5,556 nucleotides of DNA from Bifidobacteriaceae bacterium (lineage in GTDB: Bacteria > Actinomycetota > Actinomycetes > Actinomycetales > WQXJ01). The notes below the pieces were generated by a model. The model saw only the letters and a program-made list of their open reading frames with translations, was not told the DNA's origin and made no database searches. The stretch spans positions 1 through 5,556 of the forward strand of contig JAIRPS010000128.1 of NCBI GenBank assembly GCA_031256885.1, written 5' to 3'. Below, in pieces: positions 1-5,556 of the stretch (positions within the stretch are counted from its first letter, which is position 1; every line of letters begins with the position of its first letter). Position numbers and translations under genes: made by a program.

Positions 1-107
1 CAATCCTTGAGGTTTACTGCGAGGGTGTGATGACCAGCCCTGAACTGCTCACCGAATATTTACAAAGTCAATCTTCGTCCAACCCAAATGAGGTCAAACA
101 TGACTGA
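1..107 (+). CDS. C-terminal end of an upstream gene, possibly a TetR-family regulator (5' partial)
   Basis: An open frame enters from the left edge (first full codon at 3) and stops at TGA 105-107. It gives about 34 residues beginning [16 protein letters not shown] and ending in a polar Ser/Asn/Gln-rich tail. A short amphipathic helix followed by a hydrophilic tail would fit the last helix of a TetR/AcrR regulator, and TetR genes often precede ABC exporters of this type; both points are inference because the DNA-binding domain lies outside the window. The frame runs 8 bases into the ATPase gene whose start is at 100, so the two are probably co-transcribed and translationally coupled. If it is a TetR protein, it would probably repress its own operon and respond to an exported compound. 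It could instead be another small protein. Confidence 0.5.
   Translation, partial: ILEVYCEGVMTSPELLTEYLQSQSSSNPNEVKHD
90..94 (+). promoter_or_regulatory. Ribosome binding site that fixes the ATPase start at 100
   Basis: GAGGT at 90-94 matches the anti-Shine-Dalgarno sequence and ends 5 bases before the ATG at 100. The earlier in-frame ATG at 88 has only a pyrimidine/A-rich stretch before it and overlaps this site, so 100 is preferred as the start. Confidence 0.65.
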
Positions 108-1032
108 TCAACCACCCAACGCCATCGTCGTTGAAAAACTAACCAAACGCTTTGGCACAGTTCAAGCGCTCAATGGTCTTGACCTGACGGTTCGTCAAGG
201 CGAAGTGCTCGGCTTTCTAGGACCAAACGGCGCCGGAAAATCCACCACCTTACGCATCTTGCTCGGACTGCTCCGCGCCGATTCCGGGCATGTGCAACTA
301 CTGGGCGCTGACCCCTGGCATGACGCCGTTGCACTACACCGACGTCTGGTTTACGTGCCCGGCGATGTGGCGCTGTGGCCAAACCTCACCGGCGGTGAAG
401 CCATCGACCTCCTGGGACGGCTACACGGTGGCCTTGACCAAGCAAAACGCGCAGAGTTGTGCGAGCGTTTTGACCTTGACACAAAACGCAAAAGCCGCAC
501 CTACTCCAAAGGCAACCGCCAAAAAGTAGCGCTGATTGCCGCACTGGCCAGCCAAGCGGAACTGCTCTTACTTGATGAACCGACCAGTGGCTTAGACCCG
601 TTGATGGAAGCAGTCTTCCAAACCTGTATCCGTCATGAAGTCAACCAAGGCCGCACCGTTCTACTGTCCAGTCACATCCTTGACCAGGTTGAAGCCTTAG
701 CTGACCGCGTATCGATCATTCGTCAAGGCAAAATTGTTGAAACCGGCAGCCTCGATCAGTTGCGTCATTTGCGGCGCACCAATGTTACGGTGACAACTGA
801 TGCGCCAAGCCAAGCCCTAGCCAGCCTGCCCGGTGTTCACAATCTGACACGCCATGGTGCGCAGCTTCGTTGCGAAGTTGATTCCAACGCACTCAACCAG
901 CTAGTCAAACGGTTGGCAGAGTTAGCAATCAGCGACCTCAGCGTCAGCGCCCCCACCCTGGAACAATTACTTCTTCACTATTACGATGACGAACTAGCCG
1001 CCGCTGGTGTGAACGCCGGTGATCTAGCATGA
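100..1032 (+). CDS. ABC exporter ATP-binding protein (CcmA/DrrA-like, multidrug or antibiotic efflux)
   Basis: This is the cytoplasmic ATPase of an ABC-2 type exporter, 310 residues from the ATG at 100, a normal length for the family. All core motifs are visible: Walker [10 protein letters not shown] (41-49), signature YSKGNRQK (135-142), Walker B LLLLDEPT (155-162), D-loop SGLD (163-166) and H-loop His192 in LLSSH. The Q-loop position reads YVPGD (85-89), so the usual Gln is replaced; I recall similar wording in actinobacterial relatives. After about residue 215 comes the C-terminal accessory region typical of drug-export ATPases, ending in [11 protein letters not shown] (285-295). The stop overlaps the permease start (ATGA, 1029-1032), so the two proteins are made in step and should form one transporter, probably as an ATPase dimer on the permease. 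The substrate cannot be read from the sequence; the drug, antibiotic or lipid label rests on family resemblance. An alternative start at 88 adds four residues. Confidence 0.93.
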   Translation: MTDQPPNAIVVEKLTKRFGTVQALNGLDLTVRQGEVLGFLGPNGAGKSTTLRILLGLLRADSGHVQLLGADPWHDAVALHRRLVYVPGDVALWPNLTGGEAIDLLGRLHGGLDQAKRAELCERFDLDTKRKSRTYSKGNRQKVALIAALASQAELLLLDEPTSGLDPLMEAVFQTCIRHEVNQGRTVLLSSHILDQVEALADRVSIIRQGKIVETGSLDQLRHLRRTNVTVTTDAPSQALASLPGVHNLTRHGAQLRCEVDSNALNQLVKRLAELAISDLSVSAPTLEQLLLHYYDDELAAAGVNAGDLA

Positions 1033-2621
1033 CCGGCACCCTTGCCTTGCTGCGTAGCCAGTTGCTGCGCGACCGTCTGCGCTGCCCCATCTGGGTTTTT
1101 GGCATTGCCATAATGGCCGGTTACTTCGCCAACGGCGTAAAACTAATGCTTGACCAACCGGAATCCTTATCCGCCATGATGACCAACCCGGCTGGTGTGG
1201 TATTCATGGGGCCAGCTCCCAGTAACGGCGAAATATCATTAGCATGGATTCTTGGCGGCGGCTACTGCCTCTACCTGGCAATCGCCGCTGGTGTAATGAG
1301 TGTGCTGACAATCACGCGCCATTGCCGCTTAGAAGAACAATCCGGTCGTTTAGAGCTGATACGGGCTCAACCGGTGTCACGTCTTGCCCCACTAATTAGT
1401 GCGTCGCTTTTGACGTTACTGATGAACCTGGCAATCATTCCGCTAACCGCTTTGGTGTTACAGGCCAGCGGTTATGGCATGGCCGATGGCCTTGCCTATG
1501 GCGTGGCGGTGGCCGGAGTTGGTGTGGCTTTTGCTGGTGTCGCCGCTTTGACAAGCCAAATAACTCAAACATCACGCTCGGCTGCTGGCATAGCTGGCGC
1601 ACTGCTCGGTGCGAGTTTTTTATTACGCGGAATCGGTGACATGTCGCGCAGCGAACAAGGTGACTGGGGCTGGTTATCGTTACTCACACCAAACGGTTGG
1701 GCGCAACGCATTGAACCGTTGACCAGCAATAACCTTGTTTGGGCGATCGGTCCAATGATTGTTTGGCTGGGCGGCACCACGCTGGCAACAGTGCTGTCAA
1801 CCCGCCGCGACCTTGGCGCTGGAGCGATTCAGCCACGTCCCGGTAAACCGGCGGCCAGCCGCTACTTAGCTAGCCCATTCAGCTTGGCGCTGCGTTTACA
1901 ACGCGGCAGTTTGCTGGGCTGGTCAATCACTCTACTGCTGACCGGCCTCACCTATGGTTTGTTTACCAACTCTTTGGCAGATTCATTAGGCAACTCTCCA
2001 CAATATCTGAAACTACTTGGCGGCGATGCGACTGCCCTTGAAAACGGCTACATTGCACTACTTGCTTTGATCATGGGTTTATGCGTCAGCGCCTTCGCTG
2101 TAATGTCGGTGCAAGCACTGCATGCGGAAGAAAAAACTGGTCGCATCGAAGCGGTTCTGGCTTCTGCCATCAGCCGGTCCCGGTGGGTTGCCAGCTGGCT
2201 TGCCAGCACTGCAACATCAAGCATATTTTTGCTGATCATAGCGGGTTTTAGCGCAGGCTTAGGAGCAAGCCTTTCTGGCAGTTCCAATCAACTCCTGGGC
2301 CGCAGCATAGTGGCACACTTAGCATACATACCAGCCTGTTGGTTGACCGCTGCTGTGGCAGTATTACTATACGGATTAAGGCCAGCGCTGACCGGACTGT
2401 CGTGGCTGCTGGTGGTGTTTGGTTTGCTGGCCGGACTATTTGGAGCATTGCTTTCCTGGTCATCCGGGCTAATTGACCTTTCCCCCTATGAAGCAGTGGG
2501 GCGCCTACCGCTCGACTCAGTCAACTGGATAGCCGTGGGAACACTGTTGATACTTTGCGCAATTTTTACCGGACTAGCTTTGACAATCTTTAGACGCCGT
2601 GACCTTAAACCAGCCACCTGA
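1029..2621 (+). CDS. ABC-2 type exporter permease, duplicated 12-TM form (COG3559/TnrB3-like)
   Basis: This is a 530-residue integral membrane protein, the transport channel partner of the ATPase just upstream. Hydrophobic stretches suggest about twelve helices in two groups of six: roughly 21-37, 76-96, 123-145, 154-177, 185-203 and 236-257, then 293-313, 341-362, 394-415, 426-448, 453-476 and 500-520. The halves look like an internal duplication: each has a basic/acidic motif after its second helix, [18 protein letters not shown] (101-118) and [18 protein letters not shown] (366-383). The joint between them, [14 protein letters not shown] (259-272) and LQRGSLLGW (290-298), is wording I associate with actinobacterial 'putative exporter of polyketide antibiotics' proteins. 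A fused double permease implies that one copy, not a dimer, pairs with two ATPase subunits. The start overlaps the ATPase stop and lacks a strong ribosome binding site, consistent with translational coupling. The gene appears intact; the substrate is unknown. Confidence 0.9.
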   Translation: MTGTLALLRSQLLRDRLRCPIWVFGIAIMAGYFANGVKLMLDQPESLSAMMTNPAGVVFMGPAPSNGEISLAWILGGGYCLYLAIAAGVMSVLTITRHCRLEEQSGRLELIRAQPVSRLAPLISASLLTLLMNLAIIPLTALVLQASGYGMADGLAYGVAVAGVGVAFAGVAALTSQITQTSRSAAGIAGALLGASFLLRGIGDMSRSEQGDWGWLSLLTPNGWAQRIEPLTSNNLVWAIGPMIVWLGGTTLATVLSTRRDLGAGAIQPRPGKPAASRYLASPFSLALRLQRGSLLGWSITLLLTGLTYGLFTNSLADSLGNSPQYLKLLGGDATALENGYIALLALIMGLCVSAFAVMSVQALHAEEKTGRIEAVLASAISRSRWVASWLASTATSSIFLLIIAGFSAGLGASLSGSSNQLLGRSIVAHLAYIPACWLTAAVAVLLYGLRPALTGLSWLLVVFGLLAGLFGALLSWSSGLIDLSPYEAVGRLPLDSVNWIAVGTLLILCAIFTGLALTIFRRRDLKPAT

Positions 2622-2677
2622 TGAGGTGTGGGCTTTGCCTCCTAGCAGTCGAGCCGGGAAACAAAGTCCACACCTCA
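2622..2677. terminator. Long hairpin between convergent genes, likely bidirectional terminator
   Basis: The arms TGAGGTGTGGGCTTTG (2622-2637) and CAAAGTCCACACCTCA (2662-2677) pair over 16 positions with a single imperfect pair, a G-U in the plus-strand transcript. The loop is 24 bases. The hairpin starts directly after the permease stop and ends 5 bases before the stop of the convergent lipoprotein gene, so it can serve both transcripts. Neither side has a clear T-tract, so it may act as a weak or factor-assisted terminator, or protect 3' ends. Confidence 0.65.
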
Positions 2678-2682
2678 AGTGG

Positions 2683-3312
2683 TTACAGTTTGACTGGAGG
2701 TAAAGTATCCGTGTCAAAGCTGTCGCAGGTTTGCTGATCAGTCCCAATCGCTAGAATGGTGCCACGATCTTTAGCAATCGCATAGTCACCGTTATTGGTG
2801 TGATACCCAATATCGAAACCACGGGCGAATCCCAGCTGGTCGCCTTCCTGGCTGATTTCAATGACTAATTGAATTTTTTCACCAGGTTGCAATACAGCCG
2901 CCGCAGTACCAAATTCGCGTCGGTTCAACCAACCTTCCGCAGCAGCCCGGCTAACAATTTCAGTTTCCGAGGTATCTACAGGAAGTTCTTGACCAACCGG
3001 CATGCTCATCAACCAACCATCAGCCTCCGGCGTCAAATAGCCTTGCCAAACCGTCAAATTATGCGGCTCAAACAGCTTAATGGTGTCGAGGTAGAGTTGA
3101 TACTTGTCGGAAGTATTGCTCACAGTCAAATATGACCAGGCAATATGCGTTCCGAGACGATCAATATCCTTACATGCCATCGAATAACCTTGGCCACCAT
3201 CATTCACTACTAATGGTCCACTGTTAGTCCATTGGGACTTTGAACAAGCAGTGACAAAAGTAGCTAATAACATAAAAATGGCCAATACGGAAAACCTGCG
3301 TTTACACATCAT
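2683..3312 (-). CDS. Uncharacterised lipoprotein
   Basis: This is a 209-residue protein whose function I do not recognise. The N-terminus is a classic lipoprotein signal: basic KRR (4-6), a hydrophobic core (7-20) and a lipobox VTAC with the lipidated Cys at 23, so the mature protein should sit on the outer face of the membrane. The mature part looks beta-rich, with stretches such as SYLTVSNTSDKYQLYL (60-75) and AVLQPGEKIQLVIEI (139-153), which resemble strands of extracellular Ig-like or DUF4352-like folds; that is only an impression. Besides Cys23 there are just two cysteines, Cys47 and Cys196, which could form a disulphide. The start ATG (3310-3312) overlaps the stop of the upstream secreted-protein gene (ATGA) and has no strong ribosome binding site, so translation is probably coupled. 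A second ATG follows at once and could be used instead. GC is about 47% or lower in sampled stretches, below the transporter and RsmB genes. Confidence 0.8.
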   Translation of the reverse strand: MMCKRRFSVLAIFMLLATFVTACSKSQWTNSGPLVVNDGGQGYSMACKDIDRLGTHIAWSYLTVSNTSDKYQLYLDTIKLFEPHNLTVWQGYLTPEADGWLMSMPVGQELPVDTSETEIVSRAAAEGWLNRREFGTAAAVLQPGEKIQLVIEISQEGDQLGFARGFDIGYHTNNGDYAIAKDRGTILAIGTDQQTCDSFDTDTLPPVKL

Positions 3313-4628
3313 TTCAGAACCGATGCTGGCTCAGCAAACACAAGCTGCGGATTAGGTTCCGAAGGAGCAGATTTGTAACCACAAATTGCAGCCACTCGTT
3401 CATTCCCCTTCCCACTAAATTTGTACGCAACAGATACTTTAGTAGTATAGCCAGCTTGCGATGTCAAGAAGATACCAATCATGCTTTTAATGTCTATACC
3501 TTCACTCCAAGTCACCGCAGTTGATTCTTCCTTCACAAAGTTCATACCGCCTGTTGCCGCAACGCAGTTTTCGCGCTTTGGTTTAGGGATCCATGATGTG
3601 TTATAACTGTAATCACCCCCTGCCACCGAATCAGGCTTGACCTCGTATGAAGACACGTGTGCAAGACCGCACCAATAATCGACAAGATACTTAGAGTAAA
3701 CAAAGTCTGTGCGGTAGGCACGCGCATGCCTCCCGGTTTGCTTCGGATATGTCCATGTGGCGTTTGAGCTCACAGTAACAGTTCTACTCGCTTTATACGT
3801 GCCAGACTTATCGTTAGCAGAAACGCCAACGCCAAGACTGCTTTTTGCCGCATTTGCGAAAGTAAACGTCGCAACAGCATTAGACGTTTCGCTTGCCGTG
3901 TAACCAATAATGCCATGTACGCGCCAACTGGCCTTACGTGTGTAGTGTACGGAACCAATACAAGATGTGTTGGCTGCCAGTTGCTTGTTGGTCAGAGGGT
4001 TGGGGGGCGCAGCACCTTGAACTGTCAAACTGATTGTCGGCTGATTCAAGGCGGTTTCCCGCAGGTTTGGGCTGGCCCCACTGGGTGGTGGGGCGGATAG
4101 TCCAGTGGCAACTGGGCTGTCTTGGTCTAGCTGACCGATCAGCTGGTGGCTGATACCTTGGGATCCCACCACCATTACGCGCATCATCATTCCAGCGGTA
4201 CGACGCGCACCAGGGATGGCGCTTACCGGAATGTCAAAGCGGCCAGCAGCATTAGTCAAAATGACAGCCACTGGTTGACTGGTGGTGGTTTTGCCGATGG
4301 CTTGACCGGTTGGGTCGTCAGCAAATAATTGCACTGGCGTGCCAGCGGGTGCTGGCTTGCCGTTGGCTAAGCGAACTTGACCGGTCATTGACTCGCTGCT
4401 GCCCACAGCAGCAGCGGTCTTGGCGGCGGGGTTGCTGCCGGTTTGGAAAACCGGCAAGCCTTGCCAGGTTCCCACCCGGCCGCCATCTGGATTGGTGGCT
4501 TGCGCCATCGGCGGGCCAGCCCACAAAACCAAAGCGGCTGCTAAGGCCAGGCTGACCAGTGATGAGATCTGCTGACGCCAGGGGCTGGCGCAGCGGAAAT
4601 GGGGGCAGTTTTGGGAAGAAAACGTCAT
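3309..4628 (-). CDS. Uncharacterised Sec-secreted multidomain protein, four Cys in C-terminal domain
   Basis: This is a 439-residue protein of unknown function. The start at 4628 is chosen because AGGAGG lies 7 bases upstream; in-frame ATGs further upstream fall on or before the predicted transcription start. The signal peptide has a basic segment around 12-18, a hydrophobic core 21-37 and a likely cleavage site after AQA (42-44). Residues 80-160 (TGQVRLANGKPAPAGTPVQL, then TNAAGRFDIPVS) resemble a CnaB, transthyretin or carboxypeptidase-regulatory beta-sandwich. A Pro/Ser-rich linker spans about 172-212. The C-terminal region (about 215-430) contains all four mature cysteines (223, 320, 355, 416), enough for two disulphides. 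Its end, GIFLTSQAGYTTKVSVAYKF then ICGYKSAP, resembles the tail of hypothetical secreted proteins I recall from actinobacteria. There is no LPXTG motif or C-terminal membrane anchor, so it is probably released or held by a partner such as the coupled lipoprotein. GC falls from about 60% to about 47% near residue 220, suggesting a mosaic origin. No catalytic motif is evident. Confidence 0.82.
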   Translation of the reverse strand: MTFSSQNCPHFRCASPWRQQISSLVSLALAAALVLWAGPPMAQATNPDGGRVGTWQGLPVFQTGSNPAAKTAAAVGSSESMTGQVRLANGKPAPAGTPVQLFADDPTGQAIGKTTTSQPVAVILTNAAGRFDIPVSAIPGARRTAGMMMRVMVVGSQGISHQLIGQLDQDSPVATGLSAPPPSGASPNLRETALNQPTISLTVQGAAPPNPLTNKQLAANTSCIGSVHYTRKASWRVHGIIGYTASETSNAVATFTFANAAKSSLGVGVSANDKSGTYKASRTVTVSSNATWTYPKQTGRHARAYRTDFVYSKYLVDYWCGLAHVSSYEVKPDSVAGGDYSYNTSWIPKPKRENCVAATGGMNFVKEESTAVTWSEGIDIKSMIGIFLTSQAGYTTKVSVAYKFSGKGNERVAAICGYKSAPSEPNPQLVFAEPASVLK

Positions 4629-4635
4629 TATGACA

Positions 4636-4641
4636 CCTCCT
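4636..4641 (-). promoter_or_regulatory. Strong Shine-Dalgarno site that fixes the secreted-protein start
   Basis: On the minus strand AGGAGG (continuing as AGGAGGTGT) is followed after 7 bases by the ATG at 4628-4626. It is the strongest ribosome binding site in the window and decides the start over the longer open frame that extends to about 4697. Confidence 0.85.
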
Positions 4642-4656
4642 ATTGTCTGCCTTACA

Positions 4657-4677
4657 GTCGAGGGACGATCCCCCGAC
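4657..4677 (-). promoter_or_regulatory. Hairpin in the 5' leader of the secreted-protein transcript
   Basis: The minus strand reads GTCGGGGGA, loop TCG, TCCCTCGAC: a 9-bp stem with one G-U pair and a 3-base loop. It lies just downstream of the predicted transcription start (about 4681) and about 16 bases before the ribosome binding site. It could stabilise the 5' end of the mRNA, or the inverted repeat could be a protein operator. No known riboswitch class is evident. Confidence 0.5.
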
Positions 4678-4687
4678 AGGCGCATAC

Positions 4688-4716
4688 ACATTAACAAAAT
4701 GTCTGGCGTATGTCAA
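4688..4716 (-). promoter_or_regulatory. Sigma-70-type promoter for the secreted protein-lipoprotein operon
   Basis: On the minus strand a perfect -35 box TTGACA (4716-4711) is followed after exactly 17 bases by TAATGT (4693-4688). That box is a moderate match to TATAAT, but it is preceded by TGT, forming an extended -10. Transcription should begin near 4682-4680, leaving a leader of about 53 bases before the ATG at 4628. This makes the two-gene cluster independent of the upstream rsmB gene. Confidence 0.65.
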
Positions 4717-4777
4717 AACTGGGGTAGGCGTGTCGCTGTTTGGTCAGTAGCGAGGTGTCCAACTCGGGTTTGCTGCC

Positions 4778-4818
4778 AAGTTCCGTTGCAGTGGTGGGCG
4801 CATTGCCGACAGGAACTT
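4778..4818. repeat. Inverted repeat AAGTTCC / GGAACTT
   Basis: A perfect 7-bp inverted repeat, AAGTTCC at 4778-4784 and GGAACTT at 4812-4818, with a 27-base spacer. It directly abuts the TGCGCA hairpin. It lies between rsmB and the secreted-protein promoter and may be part of the rsmB 3' end, but a repeat of this size and spacing could be chance. Confidence 0.35.
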
Positions 4819-4843
4819 CTGCGCAGCAATCACAGTGCGCAGA
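4818..4843. terminator. TCTGCGCA hairpin after rsmB, possible weak terminator
   Basis: TCTGCGCA (4818-4825) and TGCGCAGA (4836-4843) form a perfect 8-bp stem around a 10-base loop, 30 bases past the rsmB stop. On the minus strand, the direction of rsmB transcription, no T-tract follows, so it would be a weak or factor-dependent terminator. A TTTT run follows on the plus strand, but no plus-strand gene ends here. Each arm contains the palindrome TGCGCA, so a protein-binding role is also possible. Confidence 0.4.
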
Positions 4844-4872
4844 GTTTTGCGGTGTTGGTAGGCTGATGCCGG

Positions 4873-5556
4873 CTAGTCAGTGACTGGCGTGTCGCTAGAT
4901 GGTGTCAGACGGCGGAAGATCGCTAGGAACAAACTGTCAGTATGGTGCAAGTCAGTCCACAATTGGCAGGTACCGTCAGGCTGGATGGCATCATCTGGCA
5001 AACCCAAGTTTTCCAGCTTGACCAACTCCAGCTCGTCAGCATGCGCAGCCATGAAATCGCTGACCAGCAGGCGAGTTTCTGCAATATGTGGTGAACAAGT
5101 TGAATAAGCAACCAGTCCGCCTGGGCGAGCCGCCGCCAAACCAGCTTCAAGCAGTTCAAGCTGCAGCGGAGTCAAACTCGACAAATCGGTTGGTGTATGC
5201 CGCCAGCGCGATTCGGGGCGACGCCGCAACGCCCCCAAACCGGTACATGGCACATCCACCAAGACCCGGTCAAAGGTAGCGGAGTCAAACTCGTCCACAT
5301 CCCGACCGTCAACTTCATAAACCTCAACCACACCTTCAGGTAAAGCCCGGCAAGTTTGGCGAACCAATTCGGCGCGGTGAGCTTGCGGCTCATTAGCCAC
5401 CAAGGTGGCACCACGACCAGCCGCCAAAGCGCCCAACAGGGCAGCTTTGCCACCCGGACCAGCGCACAGGTCAAGCCAAAGCTCACCAGCAGCTTGCTCG
5501 GGCAAAGCGGCGGTTTCCGGCTGCCTGGCCGGCTGCTCAGTGGATTCTTCTGGCAC
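4873..5556 (-). CDS. rsmB: 16S rRNA m5C methyltransferase RsmB/Sun, C-terminal catalytic domain (5' partial)
   Basis: RsmB methylates a cytosine of 16S rRNA (C967 in E. coli numbering) with S-adenosylmethionine. The visible 227 codons hold the Rossmann-fold catalytic domain: SAM motif I DLCAGPGGK (29-37), acidic ribose-binding Glu56 in ANEPQAHR, DGRD (83-86), motif IV DVPCTGLG (101-108) with Cys104, and motif VI YSTCSP (151-156) with Cys154. The two cysteines are the pair required by this RNA m5C methyltransferase family, with the motif VI Cys as nucleophile. The frame is open to the window edge. The first codon is GTG but is probably internal, because the NusB-like N-terminal RNA-binding domain and the segment before motif I are missing. 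The first ~25 residues are a Glu/Gln/Pro/Ala-rich linker. The gene ends at TAG 4875-4873 and reads towards the secreted-protein gene, but a 244-bp gap with its own promoter separates them. Other NOL1/NOP2/Sun members (RsmF, YebU) are less likely given the motif wording. Confidence 0.9.
   Translation of the reverse strand: MPEESTEQPARQPETAALPEQAAGELWLDLCAGPGGKAALLGALAAGRGATLVANEPQAHRAELVRQTCRALPEGVVEVYEVDGRDVDEFDSATFDRVLVDVPCTGLGALRRRPESRWRHTPTDLSSLTPLQLELLEAGLAAARPGGLVAYSTCSPHIAETRLLVSDFMAAHADELELVKLENLGLPDDAIQPDGTCQLWTDLHHTDSLFLAIFRRLTPSSDTPVTD

Noticed and set aside
88..99. Upstream in-frame ATG at 88 as the start of the ABC ATPase
   Set aside because: It has no Shine-Dalgarno sequence before it and overlaps the GAGGT that serves the ATG at 100.
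4629..4697. Longer N-terminus for the secreted protein, from TTG at 4697 or ATG at 4691 or 4685
   Set aside because: These codons fall on the predicted -10 box or before the predicted transcription start. The extra residues would precede the signal peptide, and AGGAGG lies ideally before 4628.
4318..4716. Minus-strand frame of 132 codons overlapping the secreted-protein 5' end
   Set aside because: It is an alternate-frame shadow. The overlapping frame has the signal peptide and the ribosome binding site, while this one has low-complexity Arg/Gln/Pro-rich text.
4818..4850. Intrinsic terminator on the plus strand (hairpin followed by TTTT)
   Set aside because: No plus-strand gene ends nearby; the four T residues are more likely incidental.
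4630..4866. Plus-strand open frame of 78 codons in the intergenic region
   Set aside because: It has no ribosome binding site and a Trp/Cys/Arg-rich composition without a domain-like pattern. It overlaps the promoter and leader of the minus-strand operon.
4871..4889. Palindrome AGTCAgTGACT at the rsmB stop codon as an attachment site or operator
   Set aside because: It is a short palindrome with a single-base centre, it overlaps coding sequence, and no partner repeat or mobility gene is present.
5172..5486. Minus-strand frame of 104 codons inside rsmB
   Set aside because: It is a shadow of the RsmB reading frame, which carries all the methyltransferase motifs. The Trp/Val-rich translation has no recognisable domain.
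1..5556. CRISPR arrays, tRNA/rRNA genes, insertion sequences
   Set aside because: No regularly spaced repeats, cloverleaf-like sequence, rRNA segments or transposase motifs were seen on either strand.

Overview
The window looks like chromosomal DNA from a Gram-positive actinobacterium of moderate GC content. Three things point there. The RsmB-type methyltransferase has actinobacterial-style wording around its SAM motif. The permease has the two-repeat layout of the actinobacterial 'polyketide antibiotic exporter' family (COG3559/TnrB3-like). The Shine-Dalgarno sequences are strong AGGAGG types. Genus cannot be assigned from the sequence alone. I see no RNA genes, CRISPR arrays, insertion sequences or attachment sites.

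Left part (1-2621, plus strand): a compact export operon. It opens with the last ~34 codons of an upstream gene, possibly a TetR-type regulator. That gene overlaps the start of an ABC ATPase, whose stop codon in turn overlaps (ATGA) the start of a 12-helix permease. Regulator, ATPase and permease in series is the usual layout of a self-regulated drug or lipid efflux system. The operon ends at a long hairpin (2622-2677) that fills the gap to the convergent cluster and can serve both directions.

Middle part (2683-4716, minus strand): a two-gene unit of unknown function with its own promoter (TTGACA, 17-bp spacer, extended -10), a 5' leader hairpin and a strong ribosome binding site. The first gene encodes a 439-residue Sec-exported protein. 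It has an N-terminal beta-sandwich-like region, a Pro-rich linker and a C-terminal region with four cysteines. The second gene, coupled by an ATGA overlap, encodes a 209-residue lipoprotein. GC content drops from about 60% in the 5' half of the first gene to about 47% in its 3' half and in the sampled parts of the lipoprotein gene, with the change at the linker. This suggests a mosaic gene, and the pair is the least explained and most interesting part of the window.

Right part (4873-5556, minus strand): the C-terminal catalytic domain of RsmB (16S rRNA m5C methyltransferase), cut by the window edge. The 244-bp gap between it and the secreted-protein gene holds two adjacent inverted repeats (possible rsmB 3'-end structures) and the promoter described above.
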